A stretch of 64,000 bases of DNA from Anadara kagoshimensis (Eukaryota > Mollusca > Bivalvia > Arcoida > Arcidae), in contig CM037866.1 of NCBI GenBank assembly GCA_021292105.1, forward strand, positions 6,532,163 to 6,596,162, written 5' to 3'. A program made the position numbers and the translations under genes. Below, piece by piece: positions 23,498 through 34,046 of the stretch; the first letter of the stretch is position 1, and the number at the start of each line of letters is the position of its first letter. The notes under the pieces are model-generated. The model did no database searches, was not told the DNA's origin, and saw only the letters and a list, made by a program, of their open reading frames with translations.

Positions 23498-23582
23498 ATG
23501 CCAGACAAAACGACAAAAACGTGTTCATGTTGTTTTATAGAACAGTGTTTGGAAGACGTATGTAAAACCCTAACACTAGACG
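23498..23582 (+). CDS. IgSF gene C: juxtamembrane exon, second half, cysteine-rich
   Basis: An 85-nt exon between an acceptor (TTTAAATTCTAG) and a donor (GTAAGA), phase 0 in and phase 1 out. Both phases fit the neighbouring exons at 7189 and 26968, which is the main support. The product reads MPDKTTKTCSCCFIEQCLED followed by VCKTLTLD: five cysteines in 28 residues. The motif is not recognised. Only 64 bases separate the exon from the LTR element. Confidence 0.55.
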
Positions 23583-23603
23583 GTAAGATGATTTTAAAAA
23601 CTA

Positions 23604-24543
23604 CAGCTCATTCCACAAAGAAACGTCATCCCCGTTTTTCCACAAAAAACGTCAGTCATCCCCTAATACAATAGTAGTAAAACACAATACAAATACAACA
23701 AAGAGCAATTTATATAGAAGTTAATGAATACTAGCTACTTTATGCATAGTATTTTGCAAATCTATCCCTTGCTTAACAACTGCAACACAATAAGGTAGTG
23801 AGCGTTACAAATTTTGATATTCTGATTTCTTGATCTCATACCAGTACTTATTAGCAGACTGTAAAAGTTTTGTGATGATTTCGGACTATCTTTGGGTACT
23901 TTGTTTGTAAGGTTGTGCTGCAAATAATCAATTGAAGTCACATCGGGAGAATTTTCGTTATAAATGCGAACGTTTTCTCCTTTCTTGTACGCATTACACA
24001 GTGAAAACTCTGCTCAAGTTCATGTTTGGGAAATTATGTCATATAATGACGTAGGCGTGCTAAATAAAGTTACCGACAAATTTAATAGTCAATACTATAA
24101 AAAAGAAGAAAAAACTAATGATTTACAAATTAAGTGTAAATATTTGGTTTTCCCCGAAAAACAATTCATCTTTCAACAAAATTTTGCTCCTGCTCATGCA
24201 TCTAAATCTTCGAAGCAGTTTCTTGAAACTGATCGGAGTCAAAATAAATACTTGTGGAACTCTCTTGAAAATAAATAGCCGCAAATAGCCTTAATTCGTC
24301 GACAGTGCTTTGCCAGTCTGTTTAAATACACTGGTATCAGATCATAAAACTATAATGTAAAAATTTTATTGCACACTACCTCTTACTGTTATTCAAGTAA
24401 ATATTGCTTTTACAAAGTACTACCTGTAAATAAACACTAAATGCAATTTGTTGTTGTTGTTTTTTTTTTATTACTATTATATAAGTTATGACATTACTTT
24501 ATGGAAACTAGGGGGTGACGTTTCTTTGTGGAATGATGCGACG
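23604..24543 (+). mobile_element. Tc1/mariner-type DNA transposon, internally deleted
   Basis: Terminal inverted repeats begin near each end with CATTCCACAAAGAAACGTCA (from 23609, and inverted to 24535), and TA dinucleotides flank the copy. The internal frame at 23964-24278 has VHVWEIMSYNDVGVLNKV and FIFQQNFAPAHASKSSKQFL. These match the HVWGGIS...GVG and QQDNAPAH phrases of Tc1 transposases. The aspartate of the QQDNAPAH block is replaced by Asn/Phe sequence, and the N-terminal DNA-binding part and the last catalytic acid are missing. The copy is about 0.94 kb, shorter than an autonomous element, so it is inactive as a source of enzyme. It inserted in a gene C intron. Confidence 0.75.
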
Positions 24544-24874
24544 TAAAATACATTTAACCAATTAGATATATTTTTAGATTGTGTAATATCCTAATGCATC
24601 AATACCAAAACATATTGATAGAACATTTCAATAAAGTATTGCATAGTTTTCACATGATGCCCATAATGCTGCAATATCCGTATTATGTAGTGCGATTTAT
24701 CAGCCAACTAAATCCCTTTTTTAAATTTTCTTCCCAGTTGGGGTATTGGATTGTGGTCGAAATTAAAATGGGCGTTTAGAGGTTCAACACAAAGTTTTTT
24801 AAGAAAAATTAATAAATTCACGATTTTCATTTATTTACACATAAAATCAAATAAATACAGTTCGTATATTATGT

Positions 24875-25103
24875 ATCAAAAACAAACATACTAATTCATG
24901 TCCGAATCATAATCCAGAAGAAAAGTAAAAACTTCGGAACTGACAAGTTAGGTTAGACACGTACTTCCACCAGGGAAGTAAGACCGGGTGCTCCGGAAGG
25001 GTAATCACCTCCTGTTTAGCTAGCTACAACCGCCACGTGTGTAATCAAAATTGTATGGAAGAAACATGGAACTATGAGACGTCAAATATATCCAAGATGT
25101 ATA
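24875..25103 (-). repeat. PLE 3' terminal sequence
   Basis: A well-preserved copy with AAACAAACATACTAATTCATG, CACCTCCTGTTTAGCTAGCTA and CGCCACGTGTGTAATC. On the minus strand the order is that of the terminal part of the reverse-transcriptase-bearing copy at 31385-33045. Confidence 0.8.
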
Positions 25104-26967
25104 CGAGATGTTTTCTCTTCATCCAGAAGATGTAATCGAAGGTCATTTTATAGAACGGCATTTACACTGTCAAATTGACGATTATATAATGTTCACACCT
25201 AACCTATGTGTCTTTCGAGTCATGACACAAAGGAGTAGACACACAATTGAACAAGATATGCATCATGTTTTTTCATCAAAGTAAACTTACCAAACTTCAT
25301 TAATCAATTTTACGGAAAAGGACATCGAATTAAGTTTAATTCTCTAATTTGAATTCAAGTAAGCCAAATCGATTAAACCAGCAAGAAAAATGTCACATTA
25401 TTCGTCCGTTACCTATAAGGGAAATTGAGATTTGTTTCCTTTTTAATATGTTAAACATTTTATTAAAACACTGCTTCAGTGTAAATATTAAACTTGTTCT
25501 TGACTTCTCCCATACCAATTTTCTGCAAAAGTAGAGCAAAAATAATCAAAATATCGATGAATCTAGTTTTAAGTGGTTTTTAAATGATCATATATTAAAG
25601 AGACAACTGCAATATTTAAAAAAACAACATATTTAAAAAGCCGTATATCTTGCAAGGATACCGTGCATCATACATGCATGGACTTTCCATATTTATTTAG
25701 GCAAAAAGAGGGAGGTAAAATAGGACCCTTATACCAACGTCTTTGGAAAAGCTGAGCAGAATATTGACTGGTTAACAAGAGACTGGGCCTGTAATCCATG
25801 CTGCAATACTTAGATTTCTAAATGTCAAAATTAGAACTGTTTTGTTATCCAGGTCGCAAATGTAGATATTTTAAACATGTTCCAACATTTGTTTCATCAT
25901 TTTTCCATTAGAAAGACAATAATATTATATCAATTTTTAAGTATAAAATAAGCAGAAATATTTCCCTATGGAAAATAGCTTTATTTAATTAAGATTGGAA
26001 TACTTTTAAACGAAGTTAAAAATTGAAAACTAAATTTTTAACATTGATTATAAATGCAGAAAGATATTCAATTTAAAAAGGTGAAATGTCCGGTTAAAGT
26101 AGAGATACAATCTTTATGTCGTATATTATCTAGTTTTTGGTTATTGGCAATTGAAGCAATGTTTAATTTTTCAAAAAGAATAATTTTTTAATATGTTTCT
26201 ATTTTACATTACTAGTCGTTCCATTTTTTTTAATTTTACAACTTTCCTTCAATAAAATGAATATCAACAAATATAATTGTAACATAAAGTATTTTAATTA
26301 GCATTCGTGCGAAGGGAAGCAAGAAAAAGAATCATGATACTTAAAAACAAAAAGAGCAACACCTATTGCTTTCTCAGCTGACAGAATTACATCCGACGCC
26401 GATTCCGGACAGGCCTTTTATATGAATGTGTTCTGAAATAAAAATATTCTTAAAATTAAATAAAAAAATCAATCATTTGTCCTAATGTTTTTCATAATTT
26501 GTGTCTTCCGAAGAACAAACGTCGACCCAACAACCACTTTAAAAATACATATCTCGTGCTTTTATGTTTCGTTCTTTCTTTAAAGAAAAAGTATTTGTTG
26601 CATGAAATATTAAATCATTTCAAGTAATGACTATCTGATAGTCTACTACAACATTAGCGACCGACCAACTTTTCTTGTCAGGTACCATAATTTGACCCAC
26701 AGTTCACGTGACTAAAGTTAGGAAAACGCAGCCATATCGAAAGCTGACTCTTGTAGGAACGTGTCACTAGAATAGACATCTTTTCAGAAACTTTGTACGC
26801 TAACATTAAGTGAATGATAAATTGTGAAGTAAATTGAAACTACGCTAAGTTTTACGATGGTTTGAAATCTAAAAATAGATATTTTCCTGTGATACCTTAT
26901 TGCCACCATTTTTAAACATCAGAATACGGTTATGAACTGTATATTTTCATTGTATATTTACTTATAG
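25104..26967. other. AT-rich intron sequence of gene C
   Basis: No gene, structural RNA or recognised repeat is visible in this stretch. A more balanced-composition island (about 26,290-26,430, with GACAGAATTACATCCGACG) is not recognised. Confidence 0.4.
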
Positions 26968-27092
26968 AATCTGATATGTATCATCCAAAGGTGTTTATTT
27001 TACACAAGGAAACATTTGTTGCTGTACTTGGTAGTTTGCTGTTAATAATATTTATAATGATTGTGACAATGATACATTCTAGAGACAAGAAG
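26968..27092 (+). CDS. IgSF gene C: transmembrane exon
   Basis: A 125-nt exon between an acceptor (TACTTATAG) and a donor (GTAGGT), phase 1 in and phase 0 out. The product has a short ectodomain end (ESDMYHPKVFILHKETF) and one hydrophobic segment of about 20 residues (VAVLGSLLLIIFIMIVTMI). A basic stop-transfer stretch (HSRDKK) follows. This places gene C as a single-pass type I membrane protein. Phase agreement with the exons at 23582 and 28700 supports the chain. Confidence 0.65.
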
Positions 27093-27153
27093 GTAGGTAT
27101 AATTTAACAGGAATGGAAGTGTTTGATGCAGATGTAGGAAACTTGTTTTTATA

Positions 27154-27154
<1 letters not shown>

Positions 27155-27193
<39 letters not shown>

Positions 27194-27194
27194 T
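27155..27194. repeat. (ATT)n microsatellite
   Basis: About 13 ATT triplets in a row, in the gene C intron right after the transmembrane exon. Confidence 0.9.
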
Positions 27195-27589
27195 TATTGT
27201 TTTCTCCTTCGCGTTTTTTTCAAAAACAGCAGGAATTCATTTGCTGACGAAGCCACCGATTGATACGTTTGCCTTATTTGCAAGACGACCCGTGTATTAT
27301 TTTACGACATACCCCGGGTAAATGTATATATTTTCAATTCCTAAACGACTTAAACCAAAAGCATTGAAACGAAAACGCTGCGAATTCTTTTGTTGAGAGT
27401 ACAATTTCCTAATTATTTAAAACAAGGTTCAGCGAAACAATTCGGCTATTGAGATCATATCCATTTTATGAGTGGAAGAAACTGCCATTCTGATCACAAA
27501 TGAATATAACTGTGTCAATTTGCATTAAATGTTATTAAAACCAAAGACGTGTAACACTATAAATCATGTAATGGGATATAGTTGGCAAC

Positions 27590-28490
27590 AAAAATGTTTG
27601 CGTCATTGCAATATCAACATAAAGCTTTTCCACCCACAGCAATGACCTCCAATGTATGATAGAAGAATCACTTATATTACGATAACAATAATCACATATC
27701 ATATTATGATAACTATAATATAACAGCGCGACATATATCGCTATTTAGTGAAGACTTCTAACAATGGCGCCGTACATCCTCTGATATAAGGATAATATTA
27801 CAAAAGCCGCTCTTAAATAATATGAACCAATCAGTAGGTATTAATATAAAGTAAATGGAAAGAACTGTTTAATTTATCGTCACAGAGGAAAGGAAATAAT
27901 TATGTACAGAGTTAAGGGTCTGAATGCGCCATGCAAGTGGGATTTACGATTTTTGTCATTTACAGCTTAATTCCCGTATATTGATCAAACTTTTATTCAA
28001 CAATATAATCTTTAGTTAGCGGAAATAGTTTTAGACAAATCAAATTTGTTATTTAAATTGTGATATTCGTTTTCATTTTATGATTGTGGGAAGAAAGGCA
28101 TTGTCGTATGTAATAGCTTGACTTGATACTTAAATATCTATTTGGTCTACCGTTTACAGCTAAACTTTTTCGAATTTTTCTAGCCAAAAGTAAGTAAAGA
28201 ATTAAAAGTTAAATAAACAAATAATGTATTCATCATAAACAGACACTCCAAACCATGTCCAACCTACAACATGAAAAAGTAAAATATTTGAAACTGACAT
28301 ATTAAGTTTAATACATAAACTTCAACCAGGGAGATCAAGAAGGTTAAACACATTTTAAATACATTCTGTTTTATTCGAATAAAGAAGCAAATCCAAAAGC
28401 GATGGTGCTCAGTTTGTGTTATGTATGTCTGCGAGGATGGCCAAAATGTCTGGGTCATCCGGAGCACCCTACCGCCTTTTATTAGTCATT
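27590..28490. repeat. Left copy of an imperfect local duplication
   Basis: Shares ordered phrases with 29515-30256: CCACAGCAATGACC, TTTTAGACAAATCAAA, AAGGCATTGTCGTATG, a decayed PLE 3' end (28237-28345), and GTTATGTATGTCTGCGAGGAT. The copies are diverged, so the event is old. Confidence 0.55.
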
Positions 28491-28699
28491 AATTGATATG
28501 TTTTGTTTTCGATTCCTTAGGTGGATCTTGTACATAAATATTAATCCAGGACCTTTATCTTTTATACTTACTGCACATAATTTGTTCTGCAAGGTTATGA
28601 TTTTTTCACGATGCGTTCAAACGAAACATTTGATTTTCTTTAAATTGTTATCTGTAAATATCTATACCTTTGCTTAAATGATATTTTATATTTTTACAG

Positions 28700-28753
28700 A
28701 TGATAAATCGAGATGGGATTTGTTTTTGCATAAGGAACAAACAAAAGAGTCAG
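28700..28753 (+). CDS. IgSF gene C: tail exon
   Basis: A 54-nt exon between a strong acceptor (TTATATTTTTACAG) and a donor (GTAAAA), phase 0 at both ends, as the transmembrane exon requires. It encodes MINRDGICFCIRNKQKSQ, a basic tail with two cysteines that could be palmitoylated. The following exons were not identified with confidence; a possible 24-nt one lies at 40989-41012. Confidence 0.5.
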
Positions 28754-29039
28754 GTAAAATAATGTTCTAGCTTTCCTAGATCAATCAGCAGTTTAACTCT
28801 AAAGATCCATGTAACGGAATGTTATTAGCAATTGGCGTTATTTCAATATAATCAAAAACAAACATACTAATCCATGTCTCGATCACAATCTAGAAGCAAA
28901 GTAAACACTTTGGAACAGACAAGTTCGGTTAGGCACGTGAATTTTCCACCAGAGAAGTGTGTCCGGGTGCTCCGGAAGGATAAGCACCTCCTGTTTAGCT
29001 AGCTACACCCGCCACGTGTGTAATCAAAATTGTGTGAAA

Positions 29040-29293
29040 TTACATATTATACTAGTTTTGATTTTACAGCACTAGACGGCCGTTTCGGAACACAATTCCT
29101 CATCAGTAGTGCTTGGACCAAAATTATGAAACCAAAATTATTTTGAAGATCTTGAAAAGCTACCCAATGGACCAAAATATATTTTACCAAATTAAGCTAA
29201 GTAAATACTTTGCATGAGGGAGTATACCTTAGTTTTTGAGTAATTTCAAATTTTAAATTGCAGGAAATTTAGATAGTTATAGTATATATAATT
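29040..29293 (-). mobile_element. 254-bp retrozyme-like element inserted in a PLE
   Basis: The insert is flanked by AAA on both sides, a possible short target duplication. It carries one hammerhead ribozyme (29068-29113) near its minus-strand 3' end, preceded by the family phrase TTTTGGTCC and followed by AAAACTAGTATAATATGTAA. The same upstream phrase ACTCCCTCATGCAAAGTATT and the same tail occur around the copy at 52604, so this is a dispersed family. It has no reading frame. Short ribozyme-bearing elements of this kind are known in animals as retrozymes and are thought to be moved by PLE enzymes; that link is inferred here. Confidence 0.7.
29068..29113 (-). ncRNA. Hammerhead ribozyme, type I, intact core
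   Basis: Read on the minus strand: stem I strand AGCACTA, then the core CTGATGA, then stem II GGAAT-TGT-GTTCC (four Watson-Crick pairs plus T-G). Next come GAAA, a very short stem III in the palindrome ACGGCCGT, the cleavage triplet GTC, and the closing stem I strand TAGTGCT. All invariant core bases are present. Cleavage would fall after the C of GTC, between 29075 and 29074. The tiny stem III is characteristic of PLE and retrozyme hammerheads, which are thought to work best as dimers; the self-complementary loop fits that. Activity is predicted, not shown. Confidence 0.85.
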
Positions 29294-29514
29294 AAAGGAA
29301 CATGGAACTATGGGACATCAAATATATCCAGGGCCATCCTGGACACAAAGACGTCAAACTTATCAACAATACTCTGATGACGGCCTTAAAAGCTTTTTGA
29401 TGGCCTTCATAAGACTAGGCTTGCAATATTCCTGAGTCAACGATTTATTTGCAAGCTGTCTACTTCGTTGTTCAAAGTCCCTGTAATGGGAACAGGCTCT
29501 TCTATTGCGTATTA

Positions 29515-30256
29515 ATATAAATGTGAAGCTTTTCTTATTCGATCCATCCACAGCAATGACCAATATTATATGATGTAAAAATCACTGAACACAAAGTACA
29601 ATGGTTATGTATATGTAATTGTCACAAGGGAACGAAAAAATTATGTAAAATGTCATAAAGTGTCATTTGGATTTTCGTATTGTAGCAATTTACAACATAT
29701 TTTACGTAACTATATACTCTTCAATATTTAGCCCAACCATGAACAAGCCTGTAATGGATAAGAAAATGCAACAGAGTTATTAAAGGCCGTAAAAACAATA
29801 GTTTGGATGTTGAAGAAAGCCATTGATGATTAACTCTTCATTCAACAATGTCATCTAAGCGAAAATACTTTTAGACAAATCAAAACTGTAATTAATATAT
29901 CCGTTTGCGTTGCATTGGAGGAAGATAAGGCATTGTCGTATGCAAGGACATGACTTGAGACTTTAATGCAAATTTGGTCTTCGTTTCACGAACAAACATT
30001 TTTTGTAACTTTCCTCGAATTAATCACTAAAGAGTTGAGAAATAAATTTACAAATAAACAAACATACCAAACCATGCCAAAACCACAATCAAAAAATAAA
30101 ATATTTGAAATTGGCAGATTAGGTCTATACGTCAACTTCAATCAGGGAGACTGAGTGCCTTGCGAGGATAAGCATATATTGCATAAATTCTGATAGTGCT
30201 CAGTTTGCGTTATGTATGTCTGCGAGGATTACCGAAATGTCTGGGCCATTTAAGAG
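29515..30256. repeat. Right copy of the imperfect local duplication
   Basis: Counterpart of 27590-28490, in the same order and orientation, ending with a decayed PLE 3' end (30046-30150) and GTTATGTATGTCTGCGAGGAT. Confidence 0.55.
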
Positions 30257-30414
30257 GGTTTGGATTAATTAGCTTTGTGTAATGTTCTCTTATATGGAGA
30301 TTTATCTATCAGTATCACTCATATTACATTAAATATAATATATCGGTAGTTAAGTAACAACTCAAAAATGTATTTTTCATGTTGATGGTATGTTTCTCAT
30401 TATTAAGTTTGGTC

Positions 30415-30439
30415 CAAGCACTACAGCGGTATAGTGCTT
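30415..30439 (+). ncRNA. Hammerhead relic with the core deleted
   Basis: The family phrase GTTTGGTCC is followed by AAGCACTA and then almost directly by the stem III end and TAGTGCTTCAAAATTAAAC. The two stem I strands remain but most of the core and stem II are gone. Confidence 0.55.
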
Positions 30440-30672
30440 CAAAATTAAACAGGTTTAGTGATAATTACAACCTCTGGGCTGATATCTCTGCTGGTTGAAT
30501 TACCATTCCTGTAAATAAAGTTTAGCTGCTTCGTAAATTTCAAAATTCCTCAAAATAATAAGCTTTGCTTTTCTGTTCCAAGTATTGTGGAAGAAAGTGA
30601 ATTCTGCAAAAAAAATGTTACTTCTATTTCCCTGATTTCAACATATTATTTCGATTGGCACAAGTTTTGTTC

Positions 30673-30721
30673 GAGCATTACTAATAACATATTTTATTCC
30701 CAAACGGTAGTCAATTCCTGC
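30673..30721 (+). ncRNA. Hammerhead relic, decayed
   Basis: GCATTACTAATAA, then TTATTCCCAAACGGTAGTC and CCTGCAAAATTGAAC, follow the hammerhead layout with many changes in the core and stem I. Not expected to cleave. Confidence 0.5.
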
Positions 30722-30869
30722 AAAATTGAACGGGTTTATACACTGGGCTGGTATCTCTGCTAGTTGATTAAATATTGACAAGGATATTGTTAACCAAGGA
30801 TGAAATACATTTTATTGTCGATCAAAATCATCCGCTTCTAATTACATAATATACCATTGTTAATTTTAC

Positions 30870-30913
30870 AACACTAGACGTTCGTTTCTGCATACAATTC
30901 GTCATTAGTAGTT
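30870..30913 (-). ncRNA. Hammerhead relic with one core change in CTGATGA
   Basis: On the minus strand it reads AAACTA, CTAATGA, CGAATTGTATGCA, GAAA, CGAACGTC, TAGTGT. GAAA and GTC are kept; the invariant G of CTGATGA is A and stem II is partly mispaired, so it is probably inactive. The downstream tail GGTATATTATGTAAT matches the family. Confidence 0.65.
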
Positions 30914-31384
30914 TTTGGATCAATATTATGAAACCAAAATTTTTTCAAGATGTTGAACAGAAACCAAAAGGACCAAAATACATTGCGACAAACATAATTG
31001 AATGTACTTAAACATAATTTATTAGGCCAGGAAGTATCTTATTTGGAGTGGAAAAGTAGGTCATAAGCTACATTTTAGAGGACAACTCTTATATTGAAAG
31101 ATAATGAAATTTATTTATATCATAGTAAATTAAAAAAATGAAGGTGAATAATTATCCACTGAAAAAATTTATTAAGCTAACATTCAGTTACGTAGAAGAG
31201 TTGTAAATCAGGTGTTTACCTATATATACAATAATAGCCCATTTGAACAATTGTAGAAATACAGACAATTATCTCAACTTAAGTTTTTTTCTTGGTTTCC
31301 TAAAAAGTAATGCACAAACTTCTTAACATTTTGCGTTCATATTTTGATACCCTCTGAAACTCGGAAGTTAAATATCAATGGTCT

Positions 31385-33045
31385 TTGTATAAGTTATTAA
31401 TTAAACTTAAAGGGTCTATGAGTACTAAACCGTCTTCAGTACTCAAGGATCCAGAAATCAAGGCAATTCTAACAGACATACACAACAAATATGTTGTTGT
31501 CCCAGCTGATAAGGCTTCCAACAACAGTATTCTCGTTTGTAAGAGATTCTACCTTGAATGTCTTATTAAGGAGCTTGGTTTAGATAGTATATCAAATAAC
31601 CCTGCATATACTAGAACTAATTTTACCAAAGATGAAGTTCTTTCCAACCATAGGGGAGTTCTCGAATCTTTCGGCATCAATCTTAAAGAGGAAGATCTTG
31701 ATCTTCCTTACTTGAATTGGATTCCTAAACTCCATAAAATTCCATACAAGGAAATATATATAGCAGGCTCATCTAAATGTACAACTAAATCATTATCGGT
31801 AACTCTAACGCAAATTTTGACAATCGTAAAAGATGGTCTTCAGTCTTATTCAGAAAAAAGTATATTCTACATCTGGAATCAACCAAATGTGGATTCTCAA
31901 AAATTCTAAAGAATTACTTGAACATCTTGCTTCTAATACTTTATCTTATGTAAAAAGTAAAAAACATTTGATTTTTCTACACTATACACCACAATCCCTC
32001 ATTCTAAATTGAAAGAACGTCTTAAAGAAATTATTCACTTGTCTTTTTCTACAAAAACGGTAAGCCAAGATACAAATATCTGGTGCTGAACAGGGACTCT
32101 GGTTATTTTGTCAAGCACCATACGGATTCCAAACAAAAATATACTGAATATACCATCAACAAAATGTTGGAGTTTTTGATAGATAACATATTTGTTGTGT
32201 TTGGTAATATAGTTTTTCAGCAAACAATCGGTATACCAATAGGGTACAAACTGTGCACCATTGCTTGCTGATTTGTTTCTTTATTTTTATGAAACAGGTT
32301 TTATGCAGAACCTTGTTAAGTCTGGAGAGAAAACTGTCGCCAAATCATTGAACTCAACATACAGATATATAGATGACGTTTTGTCTCTTAACAATCCTAA
32401 ATTTGGAGACTATGTAAATGTCATCTATCCTAGTGAGCTTGAAATAAAAGACACGACTGATTCCTCAAGTTCTGCTTCATATTTAGACTTATACCTGACT
32501 TATGACGCACAGGAAAGGCTACATTTGAAACTTTATGACAAACGTGATGATTTCAATTTTTCTATTGTCAACTTTCCTTTTTTTATGCGGCAATATACCT
32601 GCTTCTCCTGCTTATGGTGTATTTGTTTCCCAATTAATACGCTATGGTAGAGCTTGTTCCCACTACGGGGACATTGTACAACGAAGTAGGCTGCTTGCAA
32701 ATAAATTGTTGACTCAGGGATAATGCAAGCCTAAGCTTATCAAAGCCCTCTAAAAGTTTTATGGCTGTCATCACAGTATTGTTGATAAGTTTGATGTCTC
32801 TGTGTCCAGGATTGCATTGGATATATTTGACGTCTCATAGTTCCATGTTCCTTTCACACAATTTTGATTACACACGTGGCGGGTGTAGCTAGCTAAACAG
32901 CAGGTGCTTACCCTTCCGGAGCACCCGGCCTCACTTCCCTGGTGGAAGTTCACTTGTCTAACCTAGCTTGTCAGTTCCAAAGTTTTTGCTTTGCTTCTAG
33001 ATTGTGATTCGGAAATGGATTAGTATGTTTGTTTTTGATTATTAG
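31385..33045 (+). mobile_element. Penelope-like element with reverse transcriptase, decayed
   Basis: The reverse transcriptase parts appear in order: VVVPADKASNNSILVC, LPYLNWIPKLHKIPYKE with SSKCTTKSLS, QQTIGIPIG, the catalytic YRYIDDVL, SASYLDLYL, and LYDKRDDFNFSIVNFPF. These are hallmarks of PLE reverse transcriptases. The coding part is split over several frames, so the copy is dead. The last coding motif (RACSHYGDIVQRSRLLANKL) is followed by the typical 3' terminal sequence (about 32780-33045) ending GTATGTTTGTTTTTGATTA. No GIY-YIG endonuclease follows in this copy. It is the reference from which the other PLE ends here can be recognised. Confidence 0.85.
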
Positions 33046-33205
33046 TGTTTATTACATTACATTTGTAAACATGTAATTAGAACTCGTTATGTATTTTTAA
33101 TAAAATACTTACCATTTTGTAAGCATTAGCATCTGTTGATAGCTCAAGAAACTAGATGTGCAAGTAGAATCAGTTGTAAGCATTTTATATATATACATCA
33201 TATAT

Positions 33206-33490
33206 CAAAATGAAACATACGAATCACAATCCCAAAGCCAAGGAAAAACTCTGGAACTGACAAGTAAGGCTAAACACGTGAACTTCCATCAGGGATGTGA
33301 AAACGGGTGCTCCGTAAGGGTAAGCACCTACTGTTTAATCAAACAAAACATGCACCTTCTGTTAGTAACCTACACTCTCAACGTTAGAAAGAAAGCATAG
33401 ATGAACTATGGGACGTCAAATATCTCAACGACATTCCTGGACACAGAAAAATAAACCTTATTAACAATATTGTGATGACGGCCATTTAAC
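33206..33490 (-). repeat. PLE 3' end
   Basis: Minus-strand copy in tail-to-tail arrangement with the PLE at 31385-33045. Phrases TCACAATCCCAAAGCCAAG, GTGAACTTCCATCAGGGA and GTGATGACGGCC are recognisable. Confidence 0.75.
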
Positions 33491-34040
33491 TTTGAGTGCC
33501 TGATGTTTTAAACTAGTAATTAAATTTAAGTAAATTTATATATGTATAGGTTGTTTAAAACAGAAAGCTTGAAAGGTGGATTTTGAATATCATCGTTGGG
33601 ATAATTGTGTTAATTGCACTAAAATCAGAATTTTAGTGTTATTCTGAAATGTCATTCACTTTAAAATTATTGTATAATTAATCTCAAAATAATTGAGAAT
33701 ACAAAATTTACATGTCTACTTTCAAAAGGTTCTAAACAGAGAACCACTCGCCGACAAAGGAGTGGGTTCACTTCTTGAAGAAATCGGCCCTGTTGACAAT
33801 TTCTTTGAAAATTTTGTGAGACATACTTTGGCTCATGCTTACTCAAAAACACTGTTTTATTTTTAAATAAATCTTCTGATGACGTCATAAGAGGATGTCG
33901 ATTATGACGTCATTTTCAGAAGTTCAACTCTGAGATCTCACAAAACAGTTTATTTTTACCCAACCCGAAAAACCATGCACATAATAAATTTGAATAATTT
34001 CATTGTTATTGGAAACATGGTGAATATTTTTTGGTTTTTT
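33491..34040. other. No gene seen; GACGTCA-rich spot
   Basis: AT-rich sequence. TGACGTCA palindromes occur twice (about 33880 and 33908). No coding or repeat family could be assigned. Confidence 0.3.
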
Positions 34041-34046
34041 TTAAAG

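Larger units (their letters stand above)
28852..29575 (-). repeat. PLE 3' end interrupted by a ribozyme-bearing insert
   Basis: The PLE terminal sequence runs 28852-29039 and resumes at 29294-29575. The break falls inside the usual GTGTGAAAGGAACATGG phrase. On the minus strand the right part encodes the conserved end of the PLE protein (ACSHYRDFEQRSRQLANKSL). The intervening 254 bp is a different mobile unit, listed separately, so the PLE is the older of the two. Confidence 0.8.
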
